64,000 nucleotides of DNA from Sphagnum magellanicum (taxonomy: Eukaryota > Streptophyta > Sphagnopsida > Sphagnales > Sphagnaceae): the NCBI GenBank assembly GCA_021904315.1, contig CM038914.1:1488001-1552000 (forward strand). The letters run 5' to 3'. Below, piece after piece: positions 45,480 through 56,451 of the stretch; position 1 is the first letter of the stretch; every line of letters begins with the position of its first letter. Below the pieces are notes generated by a model. It had not been told where the DNA came from and did not search any database. It saw only the letters and a list, made by a program, of their open reading frames with translations. A program made the translations under genes and the position numbers.

Positions 45480-46980
45480 TTAAATAAATTTATTTTTATG
45501 TTGTTATTTAAAATATCTTATTTTATTTTATGATATACCCTATATTATTTTAGGCTACCTTAATTATTGTAACATATACTCTAAATTATTATAAGTTATT
45601 ATAGGTTATTATAAATTATTGTACCATAAACTATTATACATTATTCTACCTTAAAGTATCATAATTAGCTTATTATAAAAAATTTACTTTAAATTATTTT
45701 AATTAAATTATTCAACTAACCTTGGGTTATACTTTAAGTTATTTTATTTTAAGTTAATATATGTTTTTTCAAGTTATATTTTAAGCTATTCAAGGTCATT
45801 TTATTTTATGTTATTATACGTTATTTTATCATAAGTATAACAATTTAAAATAAAATATAATGACTTAAGGTAAAATAACCTAAAATAGCCAATAATAGTT
45901 TATGAAAAATAATTTAAAAAAGCTTATAATAAAATAATTACCTATAGTTTATAATAATATAGCCTAAAATATCCAATAATAGCTTATAATATAATAGCCA
46001 CCAATAACCATTAATAAAATAACCACTAATAGCCACTAATAGCCACCAATAAAATAACCATTAATTGCCACCAATAAGATGACCACCAATGGCCTACAAT
46101 AAAATAACCAATAATAGCCACTAATAAAATAATCATTAATAACCACCAATAGCCTACGATAATTTAACCTATGATTACCACCAATATCCACCAACAACCA
46201 TTAATAAAATAGTTCCACCAATAGCCATTAATAGCCACCAATAAAATTACCATTAATAACCACCAATAGAAGAGCAACCAATAACATAACCACTAGTATA
46301 ATAACCACCGATAATTATTAATAAAATGGCCATCAATAGCCATCAATAAAAGAACAACTAATAGTCACCAATAAAATAACAATCAATACCCACCAATAGA
46401 AGAGCAAACAATACCCACCAATAGAAGAGTTTCTAATATCCACCAATAGAAAAGCAACCTATACCCACCAATAAAAGAGTAACCAATAACCACTAATAAA
46501 ATAACCACTAATAGCCACCAATAGAATAACCATCAATAACAATTAATAACCACTAATAGCCACCAATAAAATAGCCATAGATAGCCTATGATAATATAAT
46601 CTAAAATAACTAATAATAACATAAGGTGAAATAACTTTTAATAGCAAAAAAAATCAATAATAATTTCACATAATCGAAAATTACTTAAGATGAAATAGTT
46701 TATAATAACAAAAAAAAACCTAAAATGAAATAACCTATAATAGCCAAAATAACTTACAATAATTGAAAATAATATAAGGTGAAAATAACCTAAAATAACA
46801 AAAAAAACATAAAATAACCAAAAGTAATTTTAAATAACTAAAAATAACTTAGGGTGAAATAATTAAAAATAGCCAAAAATAACTAAGAGTAGCCATCAAT
46901 AACTATAAATAATATAAGGTGAAATAACTTAGAACAATGAAATGTAAATTTAAAATAGCTTAAAACAACTTAACATAGGT
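45480..46980. repeat. Inverted pair of TTATTTTA / AATAACC arrays
   Basis: 45480-45840 is built of TTATTTTAAGTTATTAT words and 45840-46980 of AATAACCAATAATAGCCACC words. The second is the approximate complement of the first, so the pair can fold back. In 45990-46560 the units become CACCAATAAAATAACCA with a period near 20-30 bp. Confidence 0.7.
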
Positions 46981-47277
46981 AGTATTACTATATTAGTAAA
47001 AAAAAATCTATTTATTAAACATTTTATTTTTAAGAATGGTCATTGAAATGTTATTGAATAATGATATATAAAAAAAAATTGTTCAAATGTTTTTACACTT
47101 TCAAAAGGAAATAAATGTAATTATGTACATTATTGAAAAAAAAATTAAATTAAACTTTAATCATTTCATTTGAACAAAATCTTAATAAAATATTAATTTT
47201 CAAAACTTTTGTTTTTTTAATGTTTAAAATGAAGTATTTGATAAATAGAATGTAATGTAACACATTATCACAATAAG

Positions 47278-47341
47278 TGTGGTGACTTGATGGTAGAGGT
47301 GTTTGCCTTCATCCTAGAGGTTAAGGGATCAAACCTCACAA
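47278..47341 (+). other. tRNA-like stretch with A-box and B-box words
   Basis: TGGTGACTTGATGGTAGAGG (47280-47299) resembles a tRNA D-arm with A box, and GGGATCAAACCTC (47325-47337) a T-arm with B box, at tRNA-like spacing. A similar but more worn stretch in a homologous repeat is at 60786-60846. It is likely tRNA-derived. Confidence 0.5.
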
Positions 47342-47658
47342 ATGGTGTGTTTGTGGTCAATAATGGTAAGATAACTGAATATTCTCCTATGTAGTTCCTT
47401 AGAGTAGTTGCCTACTTAGGTTAATTACATGGCTTATGTATCTAAGCTAGGTTTTTAACCTAACATAGGTAGTGACACATGTCAATAATTCATAGGCTGA
47501 AAATTATGAAATTATCAATACTATTAAATATGAAATAATTTAAATTTAATTGATTTCCATGTTGCTTAGTTAATTAACTAGCAAGTGAAATGACTTGATA
47601 AATTTGTATTTCACTAGGTATTAGTGAACCAATTCACTGTCTATAACAATTGGTCCCC

Positions 47659-48637
47659 TGTAATGGAAAATGGGGTTACTTTAACTTTTGAGCGCCCACT
47701 GATCAGGGAGCCTAATTGATGTTTCTTTGAACCGTTTTGTGTCTGTGACGGCCGCCTTTGCATTACATCTGCATGGGTTGCACCTTGGTTGAGGATTTGT
47801 GACAGCTGACTGAATGGGCATGGAGTCTGTATGGCGGCTCCGAATTATGATGAAGGATCGTGCTGCATTTATGAAGGATGGCGGTTTGGAAGCGTGAGGA
47901 GGAAGCCAAGGCGATTGGGAAGGAAGATCGAACCAGATAGAAGAGAGGTGTTGTTAGGAAGACGGAAGCAGGCGAGGATTTTTGGTGTCTGATTATGTAA
48001 AAGATATTCTGTCTGCAGAAGAATGGAGCGATTGTTAGGAAAGGATAGTGTGTAGAGGTTAGTGAAGTAGGATAAGAGCTGTGGAAATTTGGTCTCTTTT
48101 TGGAGCAGAAGCATCTGTCTGCGTAGGAAGCCGACGATGCTGAGAGAAGGCAAGTAAAGTCGGACGGAAGGAAAGGAGAAGATTCAATAGCTCGGTAGCA
48201 AGGAGTTAGTAGCCATGATCGTGATCTTCTGCTGCGTCTGATGTATGGTTCAGTTCGTTGTTGCAGGAGTTCCTAGGAGAGAGTGTGTGTGTTTTGAGGA
48301 ATGATCAGACCCTCTGGTTGTGAGGAGTTGAAGTTCGAGGGCAATGCTTGTGCTTTCGGACTATGTACATAATCTGATAATGAGAATCCGGGTATTTTCT
48401 TGAGTACATTCATCTGTGAGGCATGATCAGAATTGCATCTCGTGTCGAGTCTTGTGTTGCTGAGTCTGTTGCAGCTTGGATCGAGCTAGATCGGAGATCG
48501 GGCAGGTAGGCTGTTCGCAGATAGGATGGGATAAGTGTACATGGATGTGAATTGGACTGTCAGAGTGTGAGTACCCAGGGTCTGAGGGGGGGTGCAGCGC
48601 ATCGGGCTGTAGGTTTCTTGGACCCGCTCTTTTTGGT
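47659..48637 (+). repeat. 5' LTR of the 6.6-kb element
   Basis: Matches 53294-54267 almost throughout. The last shared bases are CTCTTTTTGGT. A 12-bp GTGTGTGTG versus GAGAGAG length difference lies near 48287. Confidence 0.95.
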
Positions 48638-48646
48638 ATCAAAGCA
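48634..48646 (+). promoter_or_regulatory. Primer binding site, initiator Met-tRNA type
   Basis: TGGTATCAAAGC at 48634-48645 matches the usual plant Met-tRNA primer site (TGGTATCAGAGC) at all but one base. It overlaps the apparent end of the LTR. Confidence 0.75.
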
Positions 48647-48708
48647 GTTACGATCTGGTAGTTCTAGATCGGACCTGAGAGTGTGGATGAAATGTTAGAT
48701 GAACGATC

Positions 48709-49384
48709 ATGTCATCGTCAAGTCCAGAAGAAATATCGCCCGAAATATTAACACGGGTAACCCGTGAGGAAATGCTCCTCCTTTGTTTTGATTTCTACAC
48801 CAGTCAGGGAGGACCTACCAGGGGCGTCGTAGTTTTGCGTTTTGAAAGATTTGGTGTGGTGACCATTGTGGGATTCGACCCGGAAGCAGCTCGCGTAGGA
48901 GACATCGCGGTCGAAATTGATCACAGTGGATTCCATACAAGGGCAGAAGTTTGGGTGAAGGCGAGGAATGGACCAAGTGGATGGGTCTCAACCTCACGAA
49001 TGCAGCACCAATATTACTTCACGACGTACCTTGCGTAGAGTGACGCCATCGTTGGCCGAGGAGCTGCGTAGTATACCAAGAGTCGGTGACATCTGGGTGC
49101 CCAAGTCGATGCCCACAACAAACCATTTTCCCCAAATATACATCCCTGGAGTGGAAGATCTGTTCCAGACAGGGGATCGGGTCATCAGGATAGAACATGG
49201 AGGATCACGCTCGCGTTTGATCTGTTGGCGGATCTGGCGCGATGCAGGAGATAGTTGGCAGTTCCAGCTAGAATCTTCAGATGAGCAAGCTTTCTCTCTC
49301 ATTCCCTCTAACTTTTCAGCTTTGCCTTTGAGACCTGTTTATGAAGGCGAGCAGGCTACATTCCACGGTCGGAATAACATTTGA
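48709..49384 (+). pseudogene. Extra 5' region: two overlapping frames with a repeated domain
   Basis: Frame 1 (48709-49038, 109 codons, MSSSSPEEISPEILTRVTRE) and frame 2 (48968-49384, 138 codons) overlap by about 70 bp. Each contains a similar block: VGDIAVEIDHSGFHTRAEVW in the first and TGDRVIRIEHGGSRSRLICW in the second, followed after equal spacing by a Trp and a Phe. They could be halves of one protein with two copies of a small beta-rich domain, separated by a frameshift. Frame 2 in turn overlaps the gag-pol frame from 49341. Family unknown. Confidence 0.45.
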
Positions 49385-50072
49385 TTTTTTAGAATTTTGC
49401 ATTAGGAGTGAGCTTCTTAGCAGGATGACGAGTCCACAAGGAGTAGACGATCTGTTTTGGGGACGTGACTGTGAAGACGTCACCGACTGGACTGAGCGAT
49501 TGACTATGGCCGCAGAAGTCCGGGATCTGACACGTGACAAATTATTCAAAATTGCCAAACTAAACCTACGAGGCCGGGCGAAAGAATGGGTTCGGCGATT
49601 GTAGCCGGCGCCTGCTGACTGGGCGGTGCTACGCACGCTCATGATACAGAAATATGGGAACATCGACGCCGATGACATCCGCATGAAGCTCGATGCCATC
49701 AAGCAAAAACCCAGGGAGCGCGTCCAGAAGTACTTCGAGCGACTGGACAAGTTGTTCCGAAAAGGTCAGATTCAGGATGTCGAACAGAGAAGGAGGTTTT
49801 TGGCCAGACTAAGGCCAGAAATTCGGAAATTGTGTGTTGTGCGGGTGTTCGCAGATATTGAAGAACTTGTTGGAGCTGCGATTAAGGTGGAAAGAATTCT
49901 TGGCGAACTTGGAGAGACGCCATATGAAGCTCTTCGGGAGGAGCAGGAGGAGGATACATCCGAGAGTACCATGGAGAAGCAGGTTACCGCACTGAACAAT
50001 ACCCTCATCAATCTCTTCAAGGGGAATTCGCATGACTCAGCACCATCATCTTCTTCCACTGCCTTTGGAGGA

Positions 50073-50231
50073 TGCCAGCTCTGTAAGGGTAAGGACCATA
50101 TGGCCACTGCTTGTCCGAGGTTACATGAAGCACGGCCGAAATGTGCCAAGTGCCATCTGCCGCATAGGACGGAGAACTGTGGTGTCAAATGCACTTTCTG
50201 TACAGGACTTGGTCACTCTGAGGATAAATGC
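50073..50231 (+). other. Three CCHC zinc knuckles in gag
   Basis: CQLCKGKDHMATAC and CTFCTGLGHSEDKC are CX2CX4HX4C; the middle CAKCHLPHRTENC is one residue shorter between the second Cys and His. Zinc knuckles bind the element RNA during packaging. Three in tandem is unusual, as most plant gypsy Gags have one or two. Confidence 0.85.
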
Positions 50232-50679
50232 TGGAAGAAGACTAAGGATGAGAAGTCAGCATCTGGGGCGGCAAATTTCTTGGAGGTGATGCTTGATGAC
50301 GAGGCGACGACCGAACAACGATTCAACAGACTATGTGGGGGTGAAAATGCATTCTCATACACTCGGGTGCCGAGAAGAAGAACTCCTGTCGATGTGACGC
50401 CAGGAGGGATCGCACCAGTTCCTGAGGCTGGGAGAGAGGGAGCTGGCCTGAACAGGGAGGTTCCTGTAAAGTCCAAAATTCTCTCGCATTTTATCAAAGG
50501 GAAAATTGTTTTGTCCCCCATGGAAACTGTCCTTATGATACCAGGTGAGCTGGAGCACTTGGAAAGTTTGGTCAAACTTGCAAGAAGGAAAAGAGATTCG
50601 GAGACCACCGAAAATCAGGTTTCAATGGTCTCTGCAACTCCATCGCTCCGAAAGATTTGCGTTAGTAAGACACATCGGA

Positions 50680-51000
50680 GTAAAACTCTGCACTTACCTG
50701 TAGAGATCAGTGATTGTGTCATTGAAGGAGAAGTGGATACAGGGGCATCCATGTCGGTTTTGGCTGCCGTTACAGTGAGGGAACTAGGCATAATGTATCT
50801 TGTAACTGGAAATGAAAGTTACAAGACAGCATCTGGGGTAGTCACTCAGGCACTGGGTCGAGTGGATGAGGTACAGGTGAAAGTCGGGGGAGTACAATGT
50901 ACCATGACTTTTATGGTCGTGGATACGGATGGGTACGACGTGTTATTAGGCCTGGATTTTCTGATGATGATCGGGGCTGTGGTTGACGTAGAACGAGGAC
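50680..51000 (+). other. Aspartic protease domain of the 6.6-kb element
   Basis: EGEVDTGASMSVLAA carries the catalytic DTGA motif, and about 70 residues later GYDVLLGLDFLMMIG is the second conserved strand (I/V-L-G-x-D). The domain is intact. Confidence 0.85.
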
Positions 51001-51698
51001 TGATTCAGGTGAGGCACGGACCTTGGACACACGTGGAGGTCTTGCCACTCACCGTGGTCAATTTACTACAGGGAGTGAGCACGGGTCAAGGAGAGAATGG
51101 GACAGTGACCTATGTGAAGAATACACCTGCTGATCGGAGTGTCTGTGTGGAATCCGATCAAGATCAGGAGGGAGCCGAAGGAAAGAAGGACGTATCGACC
51201 TCGGATTCCAATAATGAGAACGACGAGGATGAGTTTCATGACTCAGAGTGTAATCCTCTGGAGCAGTGTGATTCTAACGATGAGTTTATGGACCCTGTAT
51301 TTGAGGAGTTGATAAACTCAGAAGGACCACAGGGAATGTTGCAACTGATGTTGCAAGGTCGAACTGATGGGATCATGACGGAGGAGAACTCGAATGGAGA
51401 TGACTACGCTGATTGGATTAAGTGGTCATCCGATGCAGAAGAGAACAGGTCAACTGAGTGTGAGACCGCACGTGATGTGCTCGGCAAGGTGCTGTTACAG
51501 CAGGATAAGCCCAATCATGGCTCTGTGATCCCAGCAATATTTCAAACCACTCACGCGAGGACTGAAGAATCTAATCGCAAGACTAAAGAGGGGTGCGTAT
51601 TAGGCAACCACTCTGAGTCAGAGATTAGATGGAAGGAGATCTGTGAGCGGATCAAGGTCGACGCTGAGCTGGATGAGCAAGGGCAGCAACAACTCTAG

Positions 51699-53060
51699 GC
51701 AACGCTAGAGAAATACAAGGACGTCTTTGCTTGGAACAAAGGCGAACTGGGCCATTGCACTATCGGTGAGCATAGCATTGATACGCAGGGATTTCCGCCT
51801 TGCAATGCATCTCCTGGACGACTGTCTTTCTGGGAGGAGGCTGAAGTCAAAAGGCAGATTGATGTCCTGGTTAACCTAGGTAAGATGCGACCTAGCAACT
51901 CAGAATATGCCTGTAGAGTGACGTTGCCAATAAAGAAAGACGGGAGTAGGCGTTTCTATGGAGACTACAGACCTCTCAATGCTCAAACGCGACGAGACAT
52001 GTTTCCAATGCCGCTCGTTGAAGACATAATTGATCAGCTAGGCAAGTCAATATGGTTTAGTGCTCTCGACCTACAATCTGGTTTTTGGCAAATCCGCATG
52101 GCTCCAGAAGATATGAAGAAGACAGCGCTGATCACCAAAACTGGACTCTATGATTGGATTGTGATGCCATTCGGACTAAAGAACGCGACAAGTACGTTCA
52201 CACGAACCATGTCCGAGGTATTCAAGGATTTAGGGGGTGCGTTTCTGAAAGTGTTCATGGACGACCTCAATGTCCACAGTGAGACATGGGACGACCACCT
52301 TCGGCATTTGGAGGCTGTGCTTGGCAAACTAAGGGAAGTAAATCTGAAACTCAATCCTAGCAAGTGTTGTTTCGCTGCTAAAAGCATCACCTTCTTAGGT
52401 CATGTTGTGAGCAGAGAAGGTATACAACTTGATCCTAGAAAGGTTGAAGCAGTCCTACACTTCCCAACTCCGAAAAATGTTACAGGTGTCAGATCTTTCC
52501 TAGGACTAACAGGCTATTACCGAAAATACATTAAGGGCTATTCGAATCTAGCAGGCCCTTTGTTTGAATTAACAAGAAAGGATGTTGTATTCGCATGGAA
52601 TGTGAATTGTGAGCAGGCATACTAGGCACTAAAGGCAGCACTGGTGGATGCGCCTGTACTCACACGACCGGATTTTAGACAAACTTTCTGGCTGGACGTG
52701 GACTGGTCGCCCAAAGGGGTGGGAGCCATCCTGTCCTAGAAGGAAGGAAAATTTGAAAGGGTGGTGGCATATGCCAGTAAGAGCTTGACTGACACACAAA
52801 GGAGGTTTCATCCGATGGAGGGAAAGTGCTACGCTCTAATCTAGGGAATAATGCACTTCAGACAGTACTTGCATATGAAGCACTTTATCTTGCGAACGGA
52901 TCACAAACCGTTAGAGTGGCTAGCGACTGTCTCTGATACGCATGGTCGAAGGGGCAGATGGGTCGGAATGTTGCAAGATTTTAGTTTTAAGATAGTGCAC
53001 CGACCAGGGCTGAGGCATATGAACGCTGATGCTTTAAACAGGAACCTGGTCGGATTGGCG
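51699..53060 (+). other. Reverse transcriptase and RNase H domains of the 6.6-kb element
   Basis: RT landmarks: ATLEKYKDVFAW (entry), KKDGSRRFYGDYRPLN, LDLQSGFWQI, VMPFGLKNATSTF, FMDDLNVHS (Asp pair at 52260-52265), LGHVVSREGIQLDP. RNase H landmarks: FWLDVDWSPKGVGA (Asp), FHPMEGKCYAL (Glu), LRTDHKPLEWL (Asp), so the catalytic triad is kept. Three of the five TAG codons lie here. Confidence 0.88.
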
Positions 53061-53273
53061 GAGGAGGATGAGGATTTCGGTGAAGAAATCCGGGACATTG
53101 CAGGTGCCCACCCTGATGCACCTGAAGAGGAAACAAAACTCCTCTGTGTCACAACAGGCAAGGATACTGATTGGATGGGCATCAGAAGAAAGGACAAAAG
53201 GTGTGTACAGCACAATGCCTGTTGTTTTGGCATCAATCACCAGATTAGATGGAGCTGAGGGACTCAGCTGTTT

Positions 53274-53286
53274 AAGAAGGGAGGGG
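53274..53286 (+). promoter_or_regulatory. Polypurine tract of the 6.6-kb element
   Basis: AAGAAGGGAGGGG ends seven bases (TTACATA) before the 3' LTR start TGTAATGG. Together TTACATATGTAA forms a perfect 12-bp palindrome across the junction. Confidence 0.75.
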
Positions 53287-53293
53287 TTACATA

Positions 53294-54271
53294 TGTAATG
53301 GAAAATGGGGTTACCTTAACTTTTGAGCGCCCACTGATCAAGGAGCCTAATTGACGTTTCTTTGAGCTGTTTTGTGTCTGTGACGGCCGCCTTTGCATTA
53401 CATCTGCATGGGTTGCACCTTGGTTGAGGATCTGTGACGGCTGACTGAATGGGCATGGAGTCTGTATGGCGGCTTCGAATTATGATGAAGGATCGTGCTG
53501 CATTTATGAAGAATGGCGGTTTGGAAGCGTGAGGAGGAAGCCAAGGCGATTGGGAAGGAAGATTGAACCAGATAGAAGAGAGGTGTTGTTAGGAAGACGG
53601 AAGCAGGCGAGGATTCTTGTTGTCTGATGTAAGAGATATTCTGTCTGCAGAAGAATGGAGCGATTGTTAGGAAAGGATAGTGTGTAGAGGTCAGTGAAGT
53701 AGGATAAGAGCTGTGGAAATTCGGTCTCTTTTTGGAGCAAAAGCATCTGTCTGCGTAGGAAGCCGACGATGTTGAGAGAAGGCAAGTAGAGTCGGACGGA
53801 AGGAAAGGAGAAGATACAATAGCTCGGTAGCAAGGAGTTGGTAGCCATGATCGTGATCTTCTGCTGCGTCTGATGTATGGTTCAGTTCGTTGCTGCAGGA
53901 GTTCCTAGGAGAGAGAGAGTGTTTTGAGGAATGATCAGACCCTCTGGTTGTGAGGAGTTGAAGTTCGAGGGCAATGCTTGTGCTCTCAGACTATGTACAT
54001 AATCTGATAATGAGAATCCGGGTATTTTCTTGAGTACATTCATCTGTGAGGCATGATCAGAGTCGCATCTCGTGTCAAGTCTTGTGTTGCTGAGTCTGTT
54101 GCAGCTCGGATCGAGCTGGACCGGAGATCGGGCAGGTAGGCCGTTTGCAAATAGGATGGGATAAGTGTACATGGATGTGAATCGGACTGTCAGAATGTGA
54201 GTACCCAGGGTCTGAGGGGGGGTGCAGCGCATCGGGTTGTAGGTTTCTTGGACCCGCTCTTTTTGGTTACA
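53294..54271 (+). repeat. 3' LTR of the 6.6-kb element
   Basis: Starts TGTAATGG and ends ...TTGGTTACA before CCCC. The end differs from the 5' LTR, which reads TTGGTATCA. Confidence 0.93.
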
Positions 54272-54376
54272 CCCCATTCATTAGGGGGTTGATTAGTTTC
54301 ACCATGGTAAAAATGTCCAAATTCATTCAAAATCTAATGAAACCTAGATTGAATTAGGATGCATTTTGGTGTAGTT

Positions 54377-54426
54377 CATGCTAGTTGCATAATGACTAAT
54401 TGCAAACAACAAGATTTCTATTAGTG
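54377..54426. mobile_element. Fifty-bp fragment: terminus of another TIR element
   Basis: The reverse strand starts CACTAATAGAAATCTTGTTG at 54426, followed by TTTGCAATTAGTC, the subterminal vocabulary of the 27376 element. It abuts the foldback element end at 54376. Confidence 0.4.
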
Positions 54427-55059
54427 TGCTCATTCATTTGTTTTATCAATTTGTTTTTTCCATTTTGTTCCCCATGTTCTGATTTTTAGTAATTACTTGA
54501 AGGGGTCTAGCAAGGTGGGATCTCTTGGATATTCCAAAGGTGTTTTTATCATTTCGCATATTTTATCTAGTATGCTTAAAATTGAAATGTATCAATCATA
54601 GTTTCCAAAGTGTTTAGTGTGACTATTACTATGAAATTTTTTTTTGCCATTGAAAAATAGATATTTAGAAATTGCAAATGGGTTATAGCTGTAGAAAAGA
54701 TGGAGCTAAGCAATATGTTTACCTATTGACCTTAACTAATTTATTGGGAAGGACTAGAAAAATATCAAGATGGATGATAAGGATGATAAACATCATGAAG
54801 AATCTGTATTTAAAATACAAATGTACCAATTGATGAAAATTCCCTACAACAAATGACAGTAGTTTATGTGAAGGTAAATTTGGTTGAACATGGTCTAGGT
54901 TCAATGACACGTGGCAATATAAAATGTATTGTTTTAAATCTCGAAACCCTAACAAGGCATGATAAAACATTAAGGAGTGTGGGAGGTACTGGCACTAACT
55001 TGGCATGATGTCGATTGTGAATAATAGTTTTTTCTAATTTCATCCAATCTCCAAGCATT
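54427..55059. other. Spacer, nothing recognised
   Basis: No array or TIR. Two overlapping reverse-strand frames at 54719-55058 show no family signal and are probably chance. Confidence 0.4.
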
Positions 55060-56451
55060 GTAGCAAATCAAAGCGAGCAACAAGAGCTTTGTAAAAAAAC
55101 TTTAAAAAATTGCTCAAAAGAAGAAAAAAGAGCATGGAAATTTAATTTGTCAAAGAGAGAGAGAAACATAGGAAGCACTTGTTGTAGATTTTCAAATGTA
55201 GGGGGCAAATCATGTTGCACATTTCGAAGTTACAAATCCAACTCCGCTACAAGTTCAATTTCTAGATTCTTCTTTAAATTATGAACCAGGGAGAAGGATT
55301 GAAATCACATTGTGGACTTCAACCCGCACAAGGAGTGACACTGAGAAATGGCTATGTTTTCTAAAAGAATGTGGAATTTCAAAACCTCATGCTACTAATA
55401 AAGATGGTGGTGCTGATAGATTCAAAAGGTGAGGATGAAGACAACCTCTATTTTTTTCAAGAATTGAAACAAACAATAACTCTAACACCACCACCAATTG
55501 CAAAATCTACACCATTGATTATTCCAAGTTCTTCAAAACTTAATTAGTCTAAGTTTAAAAGGAAGAAGCATAAAAGTAATACAATGGTGCATCAAGCTAG
55601 GTCTATGCTTTCACTAAAACCAAAAAGGTTGATTTTGACACCCACAAAGTAGACATATATTCAAGAGTTGGAGAGGATTACAACTTGGGTTAGAATGGGA
55701 GAGGATGAGAAAAAATGGGCATCCAAAGTAGGATTGGTAGGATTATTGGAACTATAGTGGAGAATTCCACGTCATCTCAACATTTATCAAATTAAAAGAA
55801 AAACTATTTTTGCAAGGTTGGGAGAGAAATCTATTACAATCGATAAACATTTGATTGCGAATATGTTCAAAATTTCCAACAAAGGTTGGAAAAAACAAAA
55901 GTAAGCAAACAAGCAAAGGCCGTGCTTCAGCACATTGCCCTACTAGTAGCATATGTTAATGTAAAACAATGGAGTGTTAGCAAGATGAAAGAACCTTATG
56001 ACATTCGTCTCCCTACATTCATTCAAGTCATTTATTAGAGGGATAAAGTCTATTATTTCAATAATAGAAATGGCATATCAATTATGATAGCTATGAAAGG
56101 AAATGCTATAGATTGGGCATACACCTTGTTTAAACAATTATAAAGAGAGTTGATGAGATGGACAACCTCCTCGACTAAAATGATGATGGGAATAGTGAAG
56201 GTTGATCCTAAGACAAATATTTGCCATCCAACATTAATCATTGAGATATTGATGCAACATTTCTTCCTTAACATTGATTGACAAATTCTAGTAGATATTG
56301 TACCTACTATAGTACATGATGCTTCTACATCAAGAATAAACATTTCAGAGTTGAGGGAAAAACTGCATCAAACTAACTCACCTTTGGCATCATCTAGAGG
56401 ATCACCAAAATAGATGTGGGCCAAGGAATAAATAACTACATAAAATTCAGA
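55060..56451 (+). pseudogene. Coding relic resembling the post-pol region of the 11.4-kb element
   Basis: Reading plus-strand pieces: TNPTPLQVQFLDSSLNYEPG, RRIEITLWTSTRTRSDTEKW (55200-55400), KKWASKVGLVGLLEL-stop-W and SITIDKHLIANMFKIS (55640-55880), and a later TLIIEILMQHFFLNI. The central part parallels WAKKVGVARIKKLDW and RQIDVKEGVARIFGMS at 39700-39870 with similar spacing. Stops are many. The relic continues at 57084 beyond a MITE. It may be a fragment of another copy of that retroelement or of the gene it captured. Confidence 0.4.

Larger units (their letters stand above)
49341..53258 (+). pseudogene. gag-pol: gag-pol frame of the 6.6-kb element, interrupted by five TAG codons
   Basis: A single frame runs from 49341 to a TGA at 53256, broken only by TAG at 49602, 51696, 52623, 52737 and 52842. 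In order: gag capsid (49425-50000), three zinc knuckles (50073-50231, the middle one CX2CX3HX4C), a spacer, protease with DTGAS (Asp at 50736), an acidic linker, RT (51699-52600) and RNase H (52680-53060). At each TAG, CAG (Gln) or TGG (Trp) would give a normal residue for the position. No integrase follows, and the frame ends about 15 bp before the polypurine tract. Readthrough of TAG is possible in principle but does not explain five sites. Confidence 0.9.
47659..54271 (+). mobile_element. Younger LTR retrotransposon, 6613 bp, lacking integrase
   Basis: LTRs of about 980 bp (from 47659 and from 53294) start TGTAATGGAAAATGGGG. CCCC lies outside both ends (47655-47658 and 54272-54275). The related MITE at 61147 has the uninterrupted target (GTCCCCATTCATT), which confirms the insertion point. 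The internal 4.65 kb has a Met-tRNA-type primer site, two extra 5' frames, gag with three zinc knuckles, protease, RT and RNase H. There is no integrase before the polypurine tract. G+C is far above the surroundings. The LTRs differ at roughly 35-40 positions by eye, nearly all transitions. Confidence 0.95.
45300..54376. mobile_element. Foldback TIR element carrying a nested LTR retrotransposon
   Basis: The left end CACTAATACAAAAATGCA and the right end in reverse AACTACACCAAAATGCATC form the TIR, with flanks TAT and CAT. Next come GTGAAAT and TTCACTA-rich sequence, a T-rich arm (45480-45840) and a complementary A-rich arm (45840-46980), a tRNA-like stretch at 47278 and a right subterminal part with CAAAATCTAATGAAA. 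Without the nested retrotransposon it is about 2.46 kb. The element at 18300-21426 has the same layout in reverse. No transposase is encoded. Confidence 0.65.

Noticed and set aside
47869-48642. Reverse-strand frames in the LTRs (also at 53504-54277)
   Set aside because: Present in both LTRs with length differences and stops; explained by LTR sequence with low stop density on that strand.
49772-50608. Long reverse-strand frames opposite gag (140 and 131 codons)
   Set aside because: Shadows of the plus-strand gag frame, which carries zinc knuckles and protease motifs.
51696-51698. Programmed TAG readthrough between protease and RT
   Set aside because: Four other TAG codons of the same kind exist in the frame, and the downstream context is not a known readthrough signal; deamination explains all five.
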